This document shows positions 18,701 to 26,267 of a stretch of DNA of 44,963 nt, piece by piece. Each line of letters starts with the position of its first letter. The stretch's first letter is position 1. The position numbers and the translations under genes were made by a program. The stretch is from JAYFQF01 sp034927285. GTDB taxonomy: Bacteria > Bacillota > Peptococcia > DRI-13 > UBA5745. Location: positions 1-44,963 of the forward strand of contig JAYFQF010000050.1 of NCBI GenBank assembly GCA_034927285.1. The letters are read 5' to 3'. The notes beneath the pieces are model-generated. The model was not told where the DNA came from, ran no database searches, and saw only the letters and a program-made list of their open reading frames with translations.

Positions 18701-18975
18701 GTCATGCCGTCCACATCGTAATCCCCGTAGACGACGATCTGCTGCCGCTCTTCGACGGCGGCCAGCAATCGCTCCACCGCCTGGTCCATATCCGGCAAAA
18801 GCCAGGGATCGGACAATTGCTCCAGGCTTGCGGCGGTCAGAAACGCCCTTTGCGCCGCCGGCCCTTCGATTCCCCGCAGTTCCAATATCCGGCTGACCAG
18901 CGGATTTACCCCCTGGTTCTTCCGTTTCATGACGGCGCCGTCAAACTTTGCTTTTATCTTCCAGTTTCTGTTCAA
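15736..18975 (-). CDS. recJ: RecJ single-stranded-DNA exonuclease fused to a RecQ-like helicase
   Basis: The 1079-residue protein is nearly twice the length of ordinary RecJ. Residues 1-575 are a complete RecJ: YGDYDVDGMTAT (about 83), the DHH motif (about 162), DHHA1 with YGGHPMACGFS (about 412) and an OB-type region. After a short linker comes a superfamily II helicase: Walker A ATGRGKT (about 633), DEAH box (about 736), GATAT motif III and QLSGRAGRDGE motif VI (about 913), the RecQ-type signature, then about 160 residues of winged-helix-like sequence. RecJ degrades 5' ends and RecQ unwinds for it, so the fusion puts both steps on one chain. The start is taken as TTG at 18975, with AAAGG upstream, because the NRNWKIK beginning matches RecJ N-termini; an ATG 15 codons later is possible. 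Confidence 0.93.
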   Translation of the reverse strand: MNRNWKIKAKFDGAVMKRKNQGVNPLVSRILELRGIEGPAAQRAFLTAASLEQLSDPWLLPDMDQAVERLLAAVEERQQIVVYGDYDVDGMTATAILLKALRRFGAKADYYIPHRLHEGYGLNKEALAGLKLRGADLVVTVDCGISCAEEAEYAKEIGLTLLITDHHQAPEVLPDTPVLMNPVLMENPGPKKGLAGAGVAFLLSWCLAESIGAAEEITDLVELAAIGTVADVVPLTGDNRLLVMEGLKRLNKSPSCGLGALIGVSGLEEKEISTGHIAFALSPRLNAAGRMDRPGEGLELLLAEDPAQAALQAEKLDGINRLRQETESRIMEEAEKVLQENPELPEEPILVVAGRSWHQGVIGVVASRLMERYHKPSLLISLEDGKGKGSGRSVPGFSLYDALTYAAPALLAYGGHPMACGFSLTEDALPEFRRLIGEYGRRYLECGPVEKIVEGDLELTAGDLTIENAEAIRQLAPFGQGNPQPLFAMEGVFLQEIQPLGKEGKHYRLALQPGEGTAGRRAFGLYPPVFKGLLFNVDQSLPLPVQGRKYDILFTLEVNIWQNRKGLQLILREIQEAQKETLAPADPSAGHRGSGDFAVPEEVRRQILGQREYRAKQLEAVAALQEGKNTLLVMATGRGKTAVFQTAAALQPKDAVSIILYPLRSLAAEQVSRMRAALGPLGLDTALAWGGLNHWEKREFFKNLYQGRHQVVVTTAEFLEANLAMFMPAASRIRLFVVDEAHHLASGERQSYRHLHQIWRQLGCPRFFGATATANSACTGEIVRNFEIGELITEDFCRKNLELADGRQAQDKLDYILGQAKEAEKAVVYVNSRAMTEKVAAALADRAPELAGHIAGYHGGLESRRRLELEDAFRQGRLQMLVSTSAFGEGADLPDIRHVFLYHLCFSRAEYNQLSGRAGRDGEPARVHLLYQKEDEALNRRLLRTGAPDRAALGAFYLYLTELKCRAKGGGKAYGGLPLDVADEELAAGLAARGLEFSTETVETGLTIFEELELILREWQGERRLIHLAPPPPAKLDLTNSALFRESSQEVLAFEDYLGLAWSRDPEELLAGINRPILP

Positions 18976-19062
18976 AATGCCGATACCTTTCTAACGCCCC
19001 GAATCTTTCTCCTTGGTCCAACGTGTATGTTTCAGCTTTGGGGAAAAACCGCCCGGCAATGG

Positions 19063-19458
19063 TTATTCGATCGGCGGCCTTGGGACGCCGCAGGGATTTT
19101 TCTCCGGAGTACCTTGGGCGGCCCCCGGATCTGCTCCTTCCGGGGACGCCGGCTGCAAAGCTTCCTTCAGCCTGGCCTCGGCCTCCGTCAGCTGACGCTT
19201 CTTTTCCGCCAGCTGGCCCTCCAGGGCCTCTTTGGCCCGCGTCAGCTCCTTGCGTTCCCGGCTGCTGCCGAACTGCTTGATCAGCCCCAGGACAAAAAAG
19301 ATCAGGGCGCCGGCGGCCACCGAGCCCAGGATAACTAATACCAAGGAAATGGAGCCCTGCCAAAACAGGAAATTTATCGTTACCACCGCCGTATTCTGGA
19401 TTGCAAAGGCTGCCACAAGAAGGGCAAAGATCAAAGCCAGGATCAGATATGCCTGCAT
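19063..19458 (-). CDS. LapA/DUF1049-domain membrane protein
   Basis: A 131-residue protein with two transmembrane helices (about 2-22 and 37-60) and a charged C-terminal coiled-coil-like tail. The sequence AAFAIQNTAVVTINFLFWQG between the helices is the signature of the LapA (DUF1049) family, small inner-membrane proteins often encoded next to recJ in Firmicutes; their role outside proteobacteria is not established. The ATG at 19458 has GGGAGG nine bases upstream and is preferred over the longer open frame starting at 19485. It is the first gene of a unit running to aspS and has its own promoter (19498-19526). Confidence 0.88.
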   Translation of the reverse strand: MQAYLILALIFALLVAAFAIQNTAVVTINFLFWQGSISLVLVILGSVAAGALIFFVLGLIKQFGSSRERKELTRAKEALEGQLAEKKRQLTEAEARLKEALQPASPEGADPGAAQGTPEKNPCGVPRPPIE

Positions 19459-19497
19459 ATAAAACTCCCTCCCGATTATTTTCAAAATTTATTCTGA

Positions 19498-19526
19498 TCT
19501 ATATATTTTACTACATCTGACGGCAA
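19498..19526 (-). promoter_or_regulatory. Sigma-A-type promoter of the lapA-recJ-relA-dtd-MBL-hemZ-aspS unit
   Basis: The minus strand reads TTGCCG at 19521-19526, a 17-base spacer, and TATAGA at 19498-19503, about 40 bases before the lapA start. The secF terminator lies just upstream. Confidence 0.7.
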
Positions 19527-19584
19527 ATTAACAGCAGTTCCCAATAAAAAGGTTGCCCAGCGGCGCTGTTCCTTAAAAAAGAGC

Positions 19585-19632
19585 AAAGAAAAATGCGCTT
19601 CCCCAGGCTTTAAAGCTGAAGGAAAGCGCATT
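19585..19632 (-). terminator. Terminator of secDF
   Basis: On the minus strand AATGCGCTTTCC pairs with GGAAGCGCATT, enclosing a smaller inner hairpin, and TTTTCTTT follows. It lies about 70 bases past the secF stop codon. Confidence 0.85.
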
Positions 19633-19703
19633 CTCATCAGATGTTTCTGCGGAGTCCGTTTCCGCTGCCTGCCGTCATTTCTGCGGCAGGTTTATTTCCG
19701 GGC

Positions 19704-20564
19704 CTATTTCTTTTTCTTTTTGCCCCCGGCGCCTTCCAGGTCTGCCCAGAGATTGCCGGAAATAAATACGGAGGAATAAAATCCGGCCACGTTGCCGATG
19801 ACCAAAGCCAGAGCCAGGATCCGGGTGGTTTCACCGCCCAGGAAGAGCAGGCAAAGCAAGACCGCCAGCACGGTGACCACCATATTGATGGACCGGGTCA
19901 TGCTCTGGCCGATGCTGGAATTTACCAGTTCGCCGATGGCGGCCTTGGGCGAGAGCTTCATGTTTTCCCTGATCCGGTCAAAGATAACGATCGTATTATT
20001 AATGGAATAACCGACGATGGTTAAAATGGCCGCGATAAAAGAGCTTTCCACCTCGATCTGGAACAGAGAAAAAACGCTCAGCATAATCAACACGTCGTGC
20101 AAAAGGCAAAGGACGGCGGAAACGGCAAATTTCAGGCGGAAGCGGATCGAGACGTAGATAATCATCAAAACCGAAGCCATGGCCAGGGCCAGGATAGCGT
20201 TTTGCGTCAGCTCCTTGCCTACGGTCGGCCCTACGCTTTCAACCCTCTGCAGTTCATATTCCCCCAGCTTTTCGGTAAACCCATCCAAAAGCTTGGTCTG
20301 GTCCTCCTGAGAAATCTCCACGGCTTTAATGGTATAGGCGCCTTCCCCGTCCTGGGTGATGACGCTGTTTTCCAGGCCGTAGTCTTTCAGCACTCCTCTT
20401 AGTTGGTCCATGGCGACATCCGATTTAAAACTGACCGCAACCAGGGTGCCGCTTTGGAAGTCGATCCCCTTATTGATTCCCTGAATGGCCAGGGAACCCA
20501 GGCCGATAACGAGGAAGACGATGGCGATCAAATAAAAGATCTTCCGTTTCTGATAAAAATCCAT
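19704..20564 (-). CDS. secF: Protein translocase subunit SecF
   Basis: SecF (286 residues) forms with SecD the membrane complex that uses the proton gradient to help pull exported proteins through SecYEG. It has an N-terminal transmembrane helix, the GIDFQSGT motif (about residue 32), a periplasmic-type domain and five C-terminal helices with VGYSINNTIVIFDRIREN, the SecF signature. AGGAGG lies nine bases before the ATG at 20564, inside the last codons of secD; the four-base gap suggests coupled translation. The C-terminus ends in a Lys-rich tail. In B. subtilis SecD and SecF are one fused protein; here they are separate. Confidence 0.96.
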   Translation of the reverse strand: MDFYQKRKIFYLIAIVFLVIGLGSLAIQGINKGIDFQSGTLVAVSFKSDVAMDQLRGVLKDYGLENSVITQDGEGAYTIKAVEISQEDQTKLLDGFTEKLGEYELQRVESVGPTVGKELTQNAILALAMASVLMIIYVSIRFRLKFAVSAVLCLLHDVLIMLSVFSLFQIEVESSFIAAILTIVGYSINNTIVIFDRIRENMKLSPKAAIGELVNSSIGQSMTRSINMVVTVLAVLLCLLFLGGETTRILALALVIGNVAGFYSSVFISGNLWADLEGAGGKKKKK

Positions 20565-20568
20565 TGTT

Positions 20569-21864
20569 TTACGCCTCCTTCGCACCGTATAATTTAGGAT
20601 TGGTGATCAGTCCCGACTCTACCGTGTTCTTTAAAAGGAACCGGGTATATAAGATAGCGGTAAACATACTGATCAGGATACCGATGGACAGCGTCACCGC
20701 AAAGCCCCGGATACTGCCGGTGCCTTTCCAGAACAGGACAGCCGCGGCGATCAGCGTGGTGACGTTGGAATCAATGATGGTCCACAGCGCCCGGTCAAAG
20801 CCGGCATTAATGGAAGCCCGCAGACTCCTGCCCTTGGCCAGTTCTTCTTTCAGCCGCTCATAAATAATGATGTTGGAGTTGATGCACATGCCGATGGACA
20901 GGATCACGCCTAAAATACCGGGCATGGTCAGGGTGGCGCCGATCAGGGCCATGGCCCCCAGTAAAAGCACGGTGTACATCACCAGGGAAAAACCGGCGAT
21001 CACACCGGGCACCCGGTAAACCACCAGCATAAAGAGGATCACCAGCCCAAGGCCCACGATGCCGGCCACCTGACTCTTGGCGATGGAATCGGCGCCCAGG
21101 GTGGGACCGATGGTCCGCTTTTCAACAATCTGCACCGGCACGGGCAAAGCGCCGGACTCCAGCAGGATCGCCAGCTGATGGGCCTCCTCCAGGCTGGAGA
21201 AACCGGTGATGACCGGATCTCCGGTAGTGATGGCCGAGGTCACGTAGGGGAAGGAGATGATCTCCTCATCCAGGTAAATGGCGATATGGCGCCGGAAATC
21301 GTTATTGGCGTAAGCGCTGGCGGCAGTGATGTCCGGATGCTTTTCCACCAGCTCCGCGGTGACGTCGGCAAAGGTCTTTTTCCCTTCATCGTCAAAGGCC
21401 AGCTGAACCACATAGGTATTTCCTACGCCGGTTCCGGATTGATAAGTATCGCCGCGCTGAATGGCCTCCGTGGCGCTTTGCAGATGGCTGCCGTCCAGGA
21501 CCACGGTTTCCTTGCCCTCGTCGTCGTAAGTCCTGAAGCTCAGCTGCGCGGTCTTGCCGATCAGTTCAATGGCCTCTTCGGGGTCCTGCACGCCGGGCAG
21601 TTCGATCAGCACCCGGTTTTCCCCTTCCTTCTGGATTACCGGCTCGGTAACTCCCAGGCTATTGATCCGGGTATTCATAATTTCCATAACTTTCTCGATA
21701 TCTTTCTCGCTGCTTTCTCCCACAGCCTGAAGCCTGATCTGGACGCCGCCTTTTAAGTCCAGGCCCAGTTTCAGGTAATCTCCCAGGTAGTTGACAGCTA
21801 AAAAGGCACAGGCCACAGTCAGCGCAAGTACAAGGATGACGGCTGCCGCTTTACCTTTTTTCAT
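20569..21864 (-). CDS. secD: Protein translocase subunit SecD
   Basis: SecD (431 residues) is the larger half of the SecDF export motor. The N-terminal helix (about 7-27), LGLDLKGGVQIRLQ (SecD signature), RINSLGVTEPVIQKEG, the P1 head region and a five-helix C-terminal part with GCTL-type INSNIIIYERLKEEL are all visible. Its length is typical of the Gram-positive separate form. GAGGAGG precedes the ATG. Transcription starts from a perfect consensus promoter at 21903-21931, separate from yajC. Confidence 0.96.
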   Translation of the reverse strand: MKKGKAAAVILVLALTVACAFLAVNYLGDYLKLGLDLKGGVQIRLQAVGESSEKDIEKVMEIMNTRINSLGVTEPVIQKEGENRVLIELPGVQDPEEAIELIGKTAQLSFRTYDDEGKETVVLDGSHLQSATEAIQRGDTYQSGTGVGNTYVVQLAFDDEGKKTFADVTAELVEKHPDITAASAYANNDFRRHIAIYLDEEIISFPYVTSAITTGDPVITGFSSLEEAHQLAILLESGALPVPVQIVEKRTIGPTLGADSIAKSQVAGIVGLGLVILFMLVVYRVPGVIAGFSLVMYTVLLLGAMALIGATLTMPGILGVILSIGMCINSNIIIYERLKEELAKGRSLRASINAGFDRALWTIIDSNVTTLIAAAVLFWKGTGSIRGFAVTLSIGILISMFTAILYTRFLLKNTVESGLITNPKLYGAKEA

Positions 21865-21902
21865 TTTCCTGCCTCCTCTGAATTTTAAATTAATACCGTA
21901 AT

Positions 21903-21931
21903 ATTATAAGCCCGGCCGCAGCGATTGTCAA
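21903..21931 (-). promoter_or_regulatory. Perfect consensus promoter of secDF
   Basis: The minus strand reads TTGACA (21926-21931), exactly 17 bases, then TATAAT (21903-21908): both hexamers and the spacer match the sigma-A consensus. The -35 box overlaps the T tract of the yajC terminator. Confidence 0.92.
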
Positions 21932-21962
21932 AAAAACTGCGGGCCTTTTTCCGGCCCGCAGT
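21929..21962 (-). terminator. Terminator of yajC
   Basis: On the minus strand ACTGCGGGCC pairs perfectly with GGCCCGCAGT around a seven-base loop, followed by seven T residues. The T tract runs straight into the secD -35 box. Confidence 0.95.
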
Positions 21963-21985
21963 AAATATCTTCGCTCTTTCCGCTC

Positions 21986-22369
21986 TTATTCGTCTTTGTC
22001 CTGTTCAACCACATAACCGGCGTCGTCGTTTTCAGTATCCTGAAGGCTGTCGTTAACTTCTTCCGCCGGCAGCTCCGCCGGTTCCGCCTCGGCCTTGGCA
22101 GAACCGCCGCCGCTTTTCAGCACCTGGCCGATGGCGGATTTTGAGAAATGTACGTAAACCTCGGAAGCGATCTCCAGCGTGATACGGTCTTCCTTGATAT
22201 TCCGTACGATCCCGTGAATACCGCCGATGGTCACCACGCGATCACCCTTTTTCACTGAGGAAAGCATCGCGTCTCTTTCCTTCTGCTGCTTTTTCTGTGG
22301 CCGTAAAATCAGAAAATAGAGCATCGCAATCATGACCACAATCCAAATAAAGCTTCCGTACTGACCCAT
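21986..22369 (-). CDS. yajC: Preprotein translocase accessory protein YajC
   Basis: YajC (127 residues) is a small single-helix membrane protein that associates with SecDF. It has an N-terminal transmembrane helix (about 6-22), the FLILRPQKKQQKER motif that follows it in all YajC proteins, and the SH3-like KKGDRVVTIGGIHGIV segment. The tail after residue 90 is acidic and longer than in many homologues. GGAGGAG precedes the ATG. Although it lies between tgt and secD as in B. subtilis, here it has its own promoter (22417-22445) and terminator. Confidence 0.95.
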   Translation of the reverse strand: MGQYGSFIWIVVMIAMLYFLILRPQKKQQKERDAMLSSVKKGDRVVTIGGIHGIVRNIKEDRITLEIASEVYVHFSKSAIGQVLKSGGGSAKAEAEPAELPAEEVNDSLQDTENDDAGYVVEQDKDE

Positions 22370-22416
22370 TAATACTCCTCCTTAACCCTGGCGCATATTT
22401 ACCCGACACAATTACT

Positions 22417-22445
22417 ATTAAAAGAAATCATACAACGCATGGCAA
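22417..22445 (-). promoter_or_regulatory. Promoter of yajC
   Basis: The minus strand reads TTGCCA (22440-22445), a 17-base spacer and TTTAAT (22417-22422), about 50 bases before the yajC start. It lies in the 88-base gap after tgt, which has no obvious terminator, so read-through from tgt is also possible. Confidence 0.65.
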
Positions 22446-22457
22446 AATAATGCAAGT

Positions 22458-23573
22458 CTATTTTTCCTCCTGCCAGGCCGCCAGCAAGCGGCCGGCGGTT
22501 TCCTCCAGCCGGTCTTCCTGGATGGCCAGGCGCAGCTCCGCCATCAGATTCAGCAAAAAATAAAGGTTGTGGGTGCTGGCAAGCCTGGCCCCCAGGATCT
22601 CCCCGGTATTGAACAGGTGGCGGATATAGGCCCGGCTGAAATTGCGGCAGGCATAGCAGCCGCATTTTTCATCCAGGGGCCGGGGGTCTTCCTTGTATTT
22701 GGCGTTGCGGATCACCAGCTTTCCTTGGGAAGTAAAAACCGTACCGTTCCTGCCGATTCTGGTAGGCAAAACGCAGTCGAACATATCCACCCCCCGCAGC
22801 ACGCCTTCCACCAGGCAATCCGGCGAGCCCACGCCCATCAGATAACGGGGCTTATCCTCCGGCAAAAGCGGCGTGGTATACTCCAGCATCTCATACATCA
22901 CCGGCTTTTCCTCGCCGACGCTCAAGCCCCCGATGCCGTAGCCGGGAAAATCCATTTCCACTAAAGCCTGGGCGCTCAATTTACGCAGGTCGGCAAACAT
23001 TCCGCCTTGCACGATGCCGAAAAGGCTTTGGTCCTCCCGGGTATGGGCAGCCTTGCAGCGGGCCGCCCAGCGGCTGGTCCGCTCCGTAGCGGCTTTGGTG
23101 TATTCGTAGGTGGCGGGATAAGGGATGCATTCGTCAAAGGCCATGGCGATATCCGCGCCTAAAAGCTCTTCGGTTTGCATCACGCTTTCCGGGGTAAACA
23201 GGTGTTTGGATCCGTCGATATGGGACCGGAACTCCACTCCTTCCTCCCGGATTTTCCGCAAAGGCCCCAGGCTGAATACCTGGAAGCCGCCGCTGTCGGT
23301 CAGGATGGGGCCGTCCCATTTCATGAAGCCGTGGAGCCCGCCCAGCTTGTCCACCAGCTGGGCGCCTGGCCTCAGATAAAGATGATACGTATTGGAAAGG
23401 AGGATCCGCGCCCCCATCTCCTCCAGCTCAAAAGGGGCCATGGACTTTACCGTGGCCTGGGTGCCTACCGGCATGAATACCGGCGTCTCCACCGGGCCGT
23501 GGCTGGTCCAAAGGGTCCCCCGGCGGGCCAGGGAACGGCGATCCTTTTTTATGCAGGTCCATTTTACCTTCAT
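22458..23573 (-). CDS. tgt: tRNA-guanine transglycosylase
   Basis: Tgt (371 residues) replaces guanine-34 in tRNAs with GUN anticodons by preQ1, the entry step of queuosine in tRNA. The catalytic and substrate motifs are present: TDSGGFQVFSLG, FDECIPYP, GGLSVGEEKPVM, GVDMFDCVLPTRIGRNG (nucleophilic Asp), and the zinc site CGCYACRNF with its downstream His. The open frame reaches 23642, but GGAG eight bases before the ATG at 23573 and the family start KWTCIKKDRRSLARRGTL support this position. It follows queA, with which it works, and is the last gene of the yebC-to-tgt unit. Confidence 0.96.
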   Translation of the reverse strand: MKVKWTCIKKDRRSLARRGTLWTSHGPVETPVFMPVGTQATVKSMAPFELEEMGARILLSNTYHLYLRPGAQLVDKLGGLHGFMKWDGPILTDSGGFQVFSLGPLRKIREEGVEFRSHIDGSKHLFTPESVMQTEELLGADIAMAFDECIPYPATYEYTKAATERTSRWAARCKAAHTREDQSLFGIVQGGMFADLRKLSAQALVEMDFPGYGIGGLSVGEEKPVMYEMLEYTTPLLPEDKPRYLMGVGSPDCLVEGVLRGVDMFDCVLPTRIGRNGTVFTSQGKLVIRNAKYKEDPRPLDEKCGCYACRNFSRAYIRHLFNTGEILGARLASTHNLYFLLNLMAELRLAIQEDRLEETAGRLLAAWQEEK

Positions 23574-23692
23574 GAATCTACTCCAGTACAATTTATTTTG
23601 CTTCCCAAGCCGGCTTGTTATTCCTATGTTTAGCCGGGACAAAATTCCGCCTGAAAAAGCCGGCGGCGGACTTCTTCGCCGCCAGATCCCGG

Positions 23693-24715
23693 CTACAGAA
23701 TCAGCATGCAGTCGCCGAAGGAAAAAAACCGGTAGCGCTGCCGCACCGCTTCCTCATAGGCCTTCAGGACCCGTTCCCGGCCGGCCAGAGCGCTGACCAG
23801 CATCAGCAGAGTGGATTTAGGCAGATGAAAATTGGTCAAAAGCCCGTCCGCCATCTGAAACCGGTAGCCGGGATAGATGAAGATATCGGTCCAGCCGCTG
23901 CCTTCCTTCATCATGCCGCCCTGGCCCACAGCTTCCAGGGTCCGCAAAGAGGTGGTGCCCACGGCGATAATCCTTCGGCCTTCCGCCCTGGCCCGGTTGA
24001 TCTTTTCCCTGTTTTCCCCGGTCACCTGGTAATATTCGCTGTGCATGGGATGATCTTCGATCCTTTCGGTCTCCACGGGTTTAAAAGTCCCCATCCCTAC
24101 GTGCAAAATGACCTCCGCCGACTCTACTCCCTTATCTGCCAGCGCCTGCAGCACCCGGGGAGTAAAGTGCAGCCCCGCCGTAGGGGCCGCCACCGACCCC
24201 GGAGCATAACCGTAGACGGTCTGATAGCGTTCCGGGTCCTTCAGTTTTTCATGAATATAAGGCGGCAGGGGTACCTGGCCGATTTTGGCCAGCACCTCCT
24301 GGAAAACCCCTTCCCAGAAAAATTTTACCAGCCTGGTGCCTTCCGGGCCTCTCTTAACAATCTCCGCCTTCAATAAGCCGCCGCCGAAGGTCAGCCGGGT
24401 CCCCGGCATAAGCCGCCGTCCCGGCCGCACCAGGCAGCTCCAGAGATCCGGTTCCTGCTGATGCAGTAAAAATACTTCCACTTGTCCGCCGGTAGTCTCT
24501 TTTTGTCCCAAGAGCCGGGCCGGGATCACCCGGGTTTTATTAAAAACCAGAAGGTCTCCGGGCGCCAGAAAATCCGGCAAATGAAGAAATTCGCTGTGCT
24601 GCGCTTCCCCTTGGGTCTTCGGCAGAAAGAGCATCCGGGAAGCGTCCCTGGGCTCGATGGGCGTCTGCGCAATCAGCTCTTTAGGCAATTCATAATCAAA
24701 ATCCTTTAATTCCAT
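23693..24715 (-). CDS. queA: S-adenosylmethionine:tRNA ribosyltransferase-isomerase
   Basis: QueA (340 residues) transfers the ribosyl part of SAM to preQ1 already in tRNA, giving epoxyqueuosine. The start MELKDFDYELPKELIAQTP, SRMLFLPK, NKTRVIPARLLG, PTAGLHFTP and TSLRTLEAV are family signatures, and the length is normal. Product epoxyqueuosine would be reduced by QueH, encoded two genes upstream in the same unit, so three late steps of queuosine formation are together. No preQ1 synthesis genes (queC, queD, queE, queF) are in the window, so supply of the base is either encoded elsewhere or salvaged. Confidence 0.96.
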   Translation of the reverse strand: MELKDFDYELPKELIAQTPIEPRDASRMLFLPKTQGEAQHSEFLHLPDFLAPGDLLVFNKTRVIPARLLGQKETTGGQVEVFLLHQQEPDLWSCLVRPGRRLMPGTRLTFGGGLLKAEIVKRGPEGTRLVKFFWEGVFQEVLAKIGQVPLPPYIHEKLKDPERYQTVYGYAPGSVAAPTAGLHFTPRVLQALADKGVESAEVILHVGMGTFKPVETERIEDHPMHSEYYQVTGENREKINRARAEGRRIIAVGTTSLRTLEAVGQGGMMKEGSGWTDIFIYPGYRFQMADGLLTNFHLPKSTLLMLVSALAGRERVLKAYEEAVRQRYRFFSFGDCMLIL

Positions 24716-24773
24716 TTCGGGTTTAGCCTCTTTTCACCAGATGACGGGTATAGATCACCCCGGTTCGGCTCTT

Positions 24774-26267
24774 TTACCCCACCGTGACGATGGACAGCCG
24801 GCCGTCGGTTTTATCTGCGTTATAATAATGCTCCAGAATCTGCTGGTAGGTATAGCCGGCGTCCGCCATGCCGATGGCGCCCCATTGGCTCATGCCTACG
24901 CCGTGGCCGTAGCCGCTTCCCTGCATAGTATAGGCCTGCACCGTAGCTGCCGCGTCCTTGCCCATTTCCTTTACGCCGTCGGCGGTGGCCACATAATATA
25001 CGTCGCTGCCGGCGTTGATCTCCAGGGGCTTGCCGTCGGCCGCCAGAGCATAGGACTGCCGGATGCTTTGTTCCAGCATGGTCACCACGCCGGCGGAATT
25101 ATATACCGCCACGCCTCCTTCGGGAATAAGGGAAAACTTGGTGCTGCGCAGGCCCAGAAAGCTCCGGACGCTCTCCCGGTTCAGGGTAAAGGAACCCTGG
25201 GAGCCCTTCAGCGTCAGCTGGGTGATCCGCCCCGAGGCATTGGGCTGGCCGGTGGCTTTGCGGGTATCGGGATCAAAGGCCAGGGCCGCCCCGGACAGAG
25301 ACTGAAGGGACCCGATGCTGATGGCGGAGCTGGGATTATTGGCGTTCCACTGGGCGATCCTGGACTGAAGCTCCGCCAGGGTATAGCGCACCTGCCAGCT
25401 GTAGGTATAGCCCGGATAACCGCTGGAATCCTGAGCCCGCTGCAATACCACGCTGTCATAAGGCGAAGGCACCGCCTTGGCGTAGGGCAGGTCGCCGCCC
25501 CATACGTTTTCCGAGTCCTCGGTATAGCCGCCGGCGCTGGCGCTGTAGTAAGCCGTAATCAACTGGCCGTCATAGCAAAGGACCTGGCCTTTGGTGGCTT
25601 CTACCGCCGCCGTGGTGTAGCTGGTTTCGCAGTTATATCCACCGTAGCTTTGATCGTTCTGGTTGGCGTACAGATCAAAATTTACGCTGCCTTCCTTCTT
25701 TTTCAGCGCATATGTCCGGCAGACCACGGCCTGGGATTTATAAGCTTCTATGCCGTTATTTGCCATTCCCATTTCCCGCGGCACCACGCCCAGGAGGTAA
25801 TCCTCCACATCCAGGACATTAATCACATACAGGGAACCGTTGATATTCTGGACCACGGCGCTGCCCCGGTATGAGGCGGAACCGTAGGTAAACAGGTTGG
25901 TCTGGCTCTGGTCTTCCGGTATGATCAAAACCCGGCTGCCCATAACCTGAGAAGAACCGCCGGCGCTGCTGCCCCCCAGAATATTTACTCCGGCCACCAG
26001 GGAATAGGTGAGCCTGGCGCCGGCCGCGGCCTGCTGGGTCTTCTGGGTGGTCAGATCCACCACCTGGTAGGTCCCCTGGCGGATCGTCAGCTCCGCTTCG
26101 GTCAATCCGGTGCCCAGGGCTACCCGGACGATGGTTTTGCCCTCCGGTACGGAAAAGGCCAAAGCGGGAGCGGTAAAAATCGCTTCCGCCGCTAAAATCG
26201 TCAGGCACAAGATGAAAAGCCACGGCAGGATAGTATTCTTTTTCAGAAGCTTTGCGTTATGGATCAT
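24774..26267 (-). CDS. SpoIID/LytB-domain protein (putative lytic transglycosylase)
   Basis: This 497-residue exported protein starts with a signal peptide or anchor (about 13-37). The SpoIID domain shows VEDYLLGVVPREM, whose Glu matches the catalytic acid of SpoIID lytic transglycosylases, then QAVVCRTYAL, YYSASAGGYTEDSENVWGG and the hallmark GYGHGVGMSQWGA near the end. SpoIID cuts peptidoglycan glycan strands during engulfment of the forespore; homologues outside sporulation also exist. It is longer than classical SpoIID (about 340) because of an N-terminal region of about 120 residues. It overlaps queH by four bases and lies inside a queuosine/ruv operon, a placement common in Clostridia and Peptococcaceae but unlike B. 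subtilis. Confidence 0.87.
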   Translation of the reverse strand: MIHNAKLLKKNTILPWLFILCLTILAAEAIFTAPALAFSVPEGKTIVRVALGTGLTEAELTIRQGTYQVVDLTTQKTQQAAAGARLTYSLVAGVNILGGSSAGGSSQVMGSRVLIIPEDQSQTNLFTYGSASYRGSAVVQNINGSLYVINVLDVEDYLLGVVPREMGMANNGIEAYKSQAVVCRTYALKKKEGSVNFDLYANQNDQSYGGYNCETSYTTAAVEATKGQVLCYDGQLITAYYSASAGGYTEDSENVWGGDLPYAKAVPSPYDSVVLQRAQDSSGYPGYTYSWQVRYTLAELQSRIAQWNANNPSSAISIGSLQSLSGAALAFDPDTRKATGQPNASGRITQLTLKGSQGSFTLNRESVRSFLGLRSTKFSLIPEGGVAVYNSAGVVTMLEQSIRQSYALAADGKPLEINAGSDVYYVATADGVKEMGKDAAATVQAYTMQGSGYGHGVGMSQWGAIGMADAGYTYQQILEHYYNADKTDGRLSIVTVG

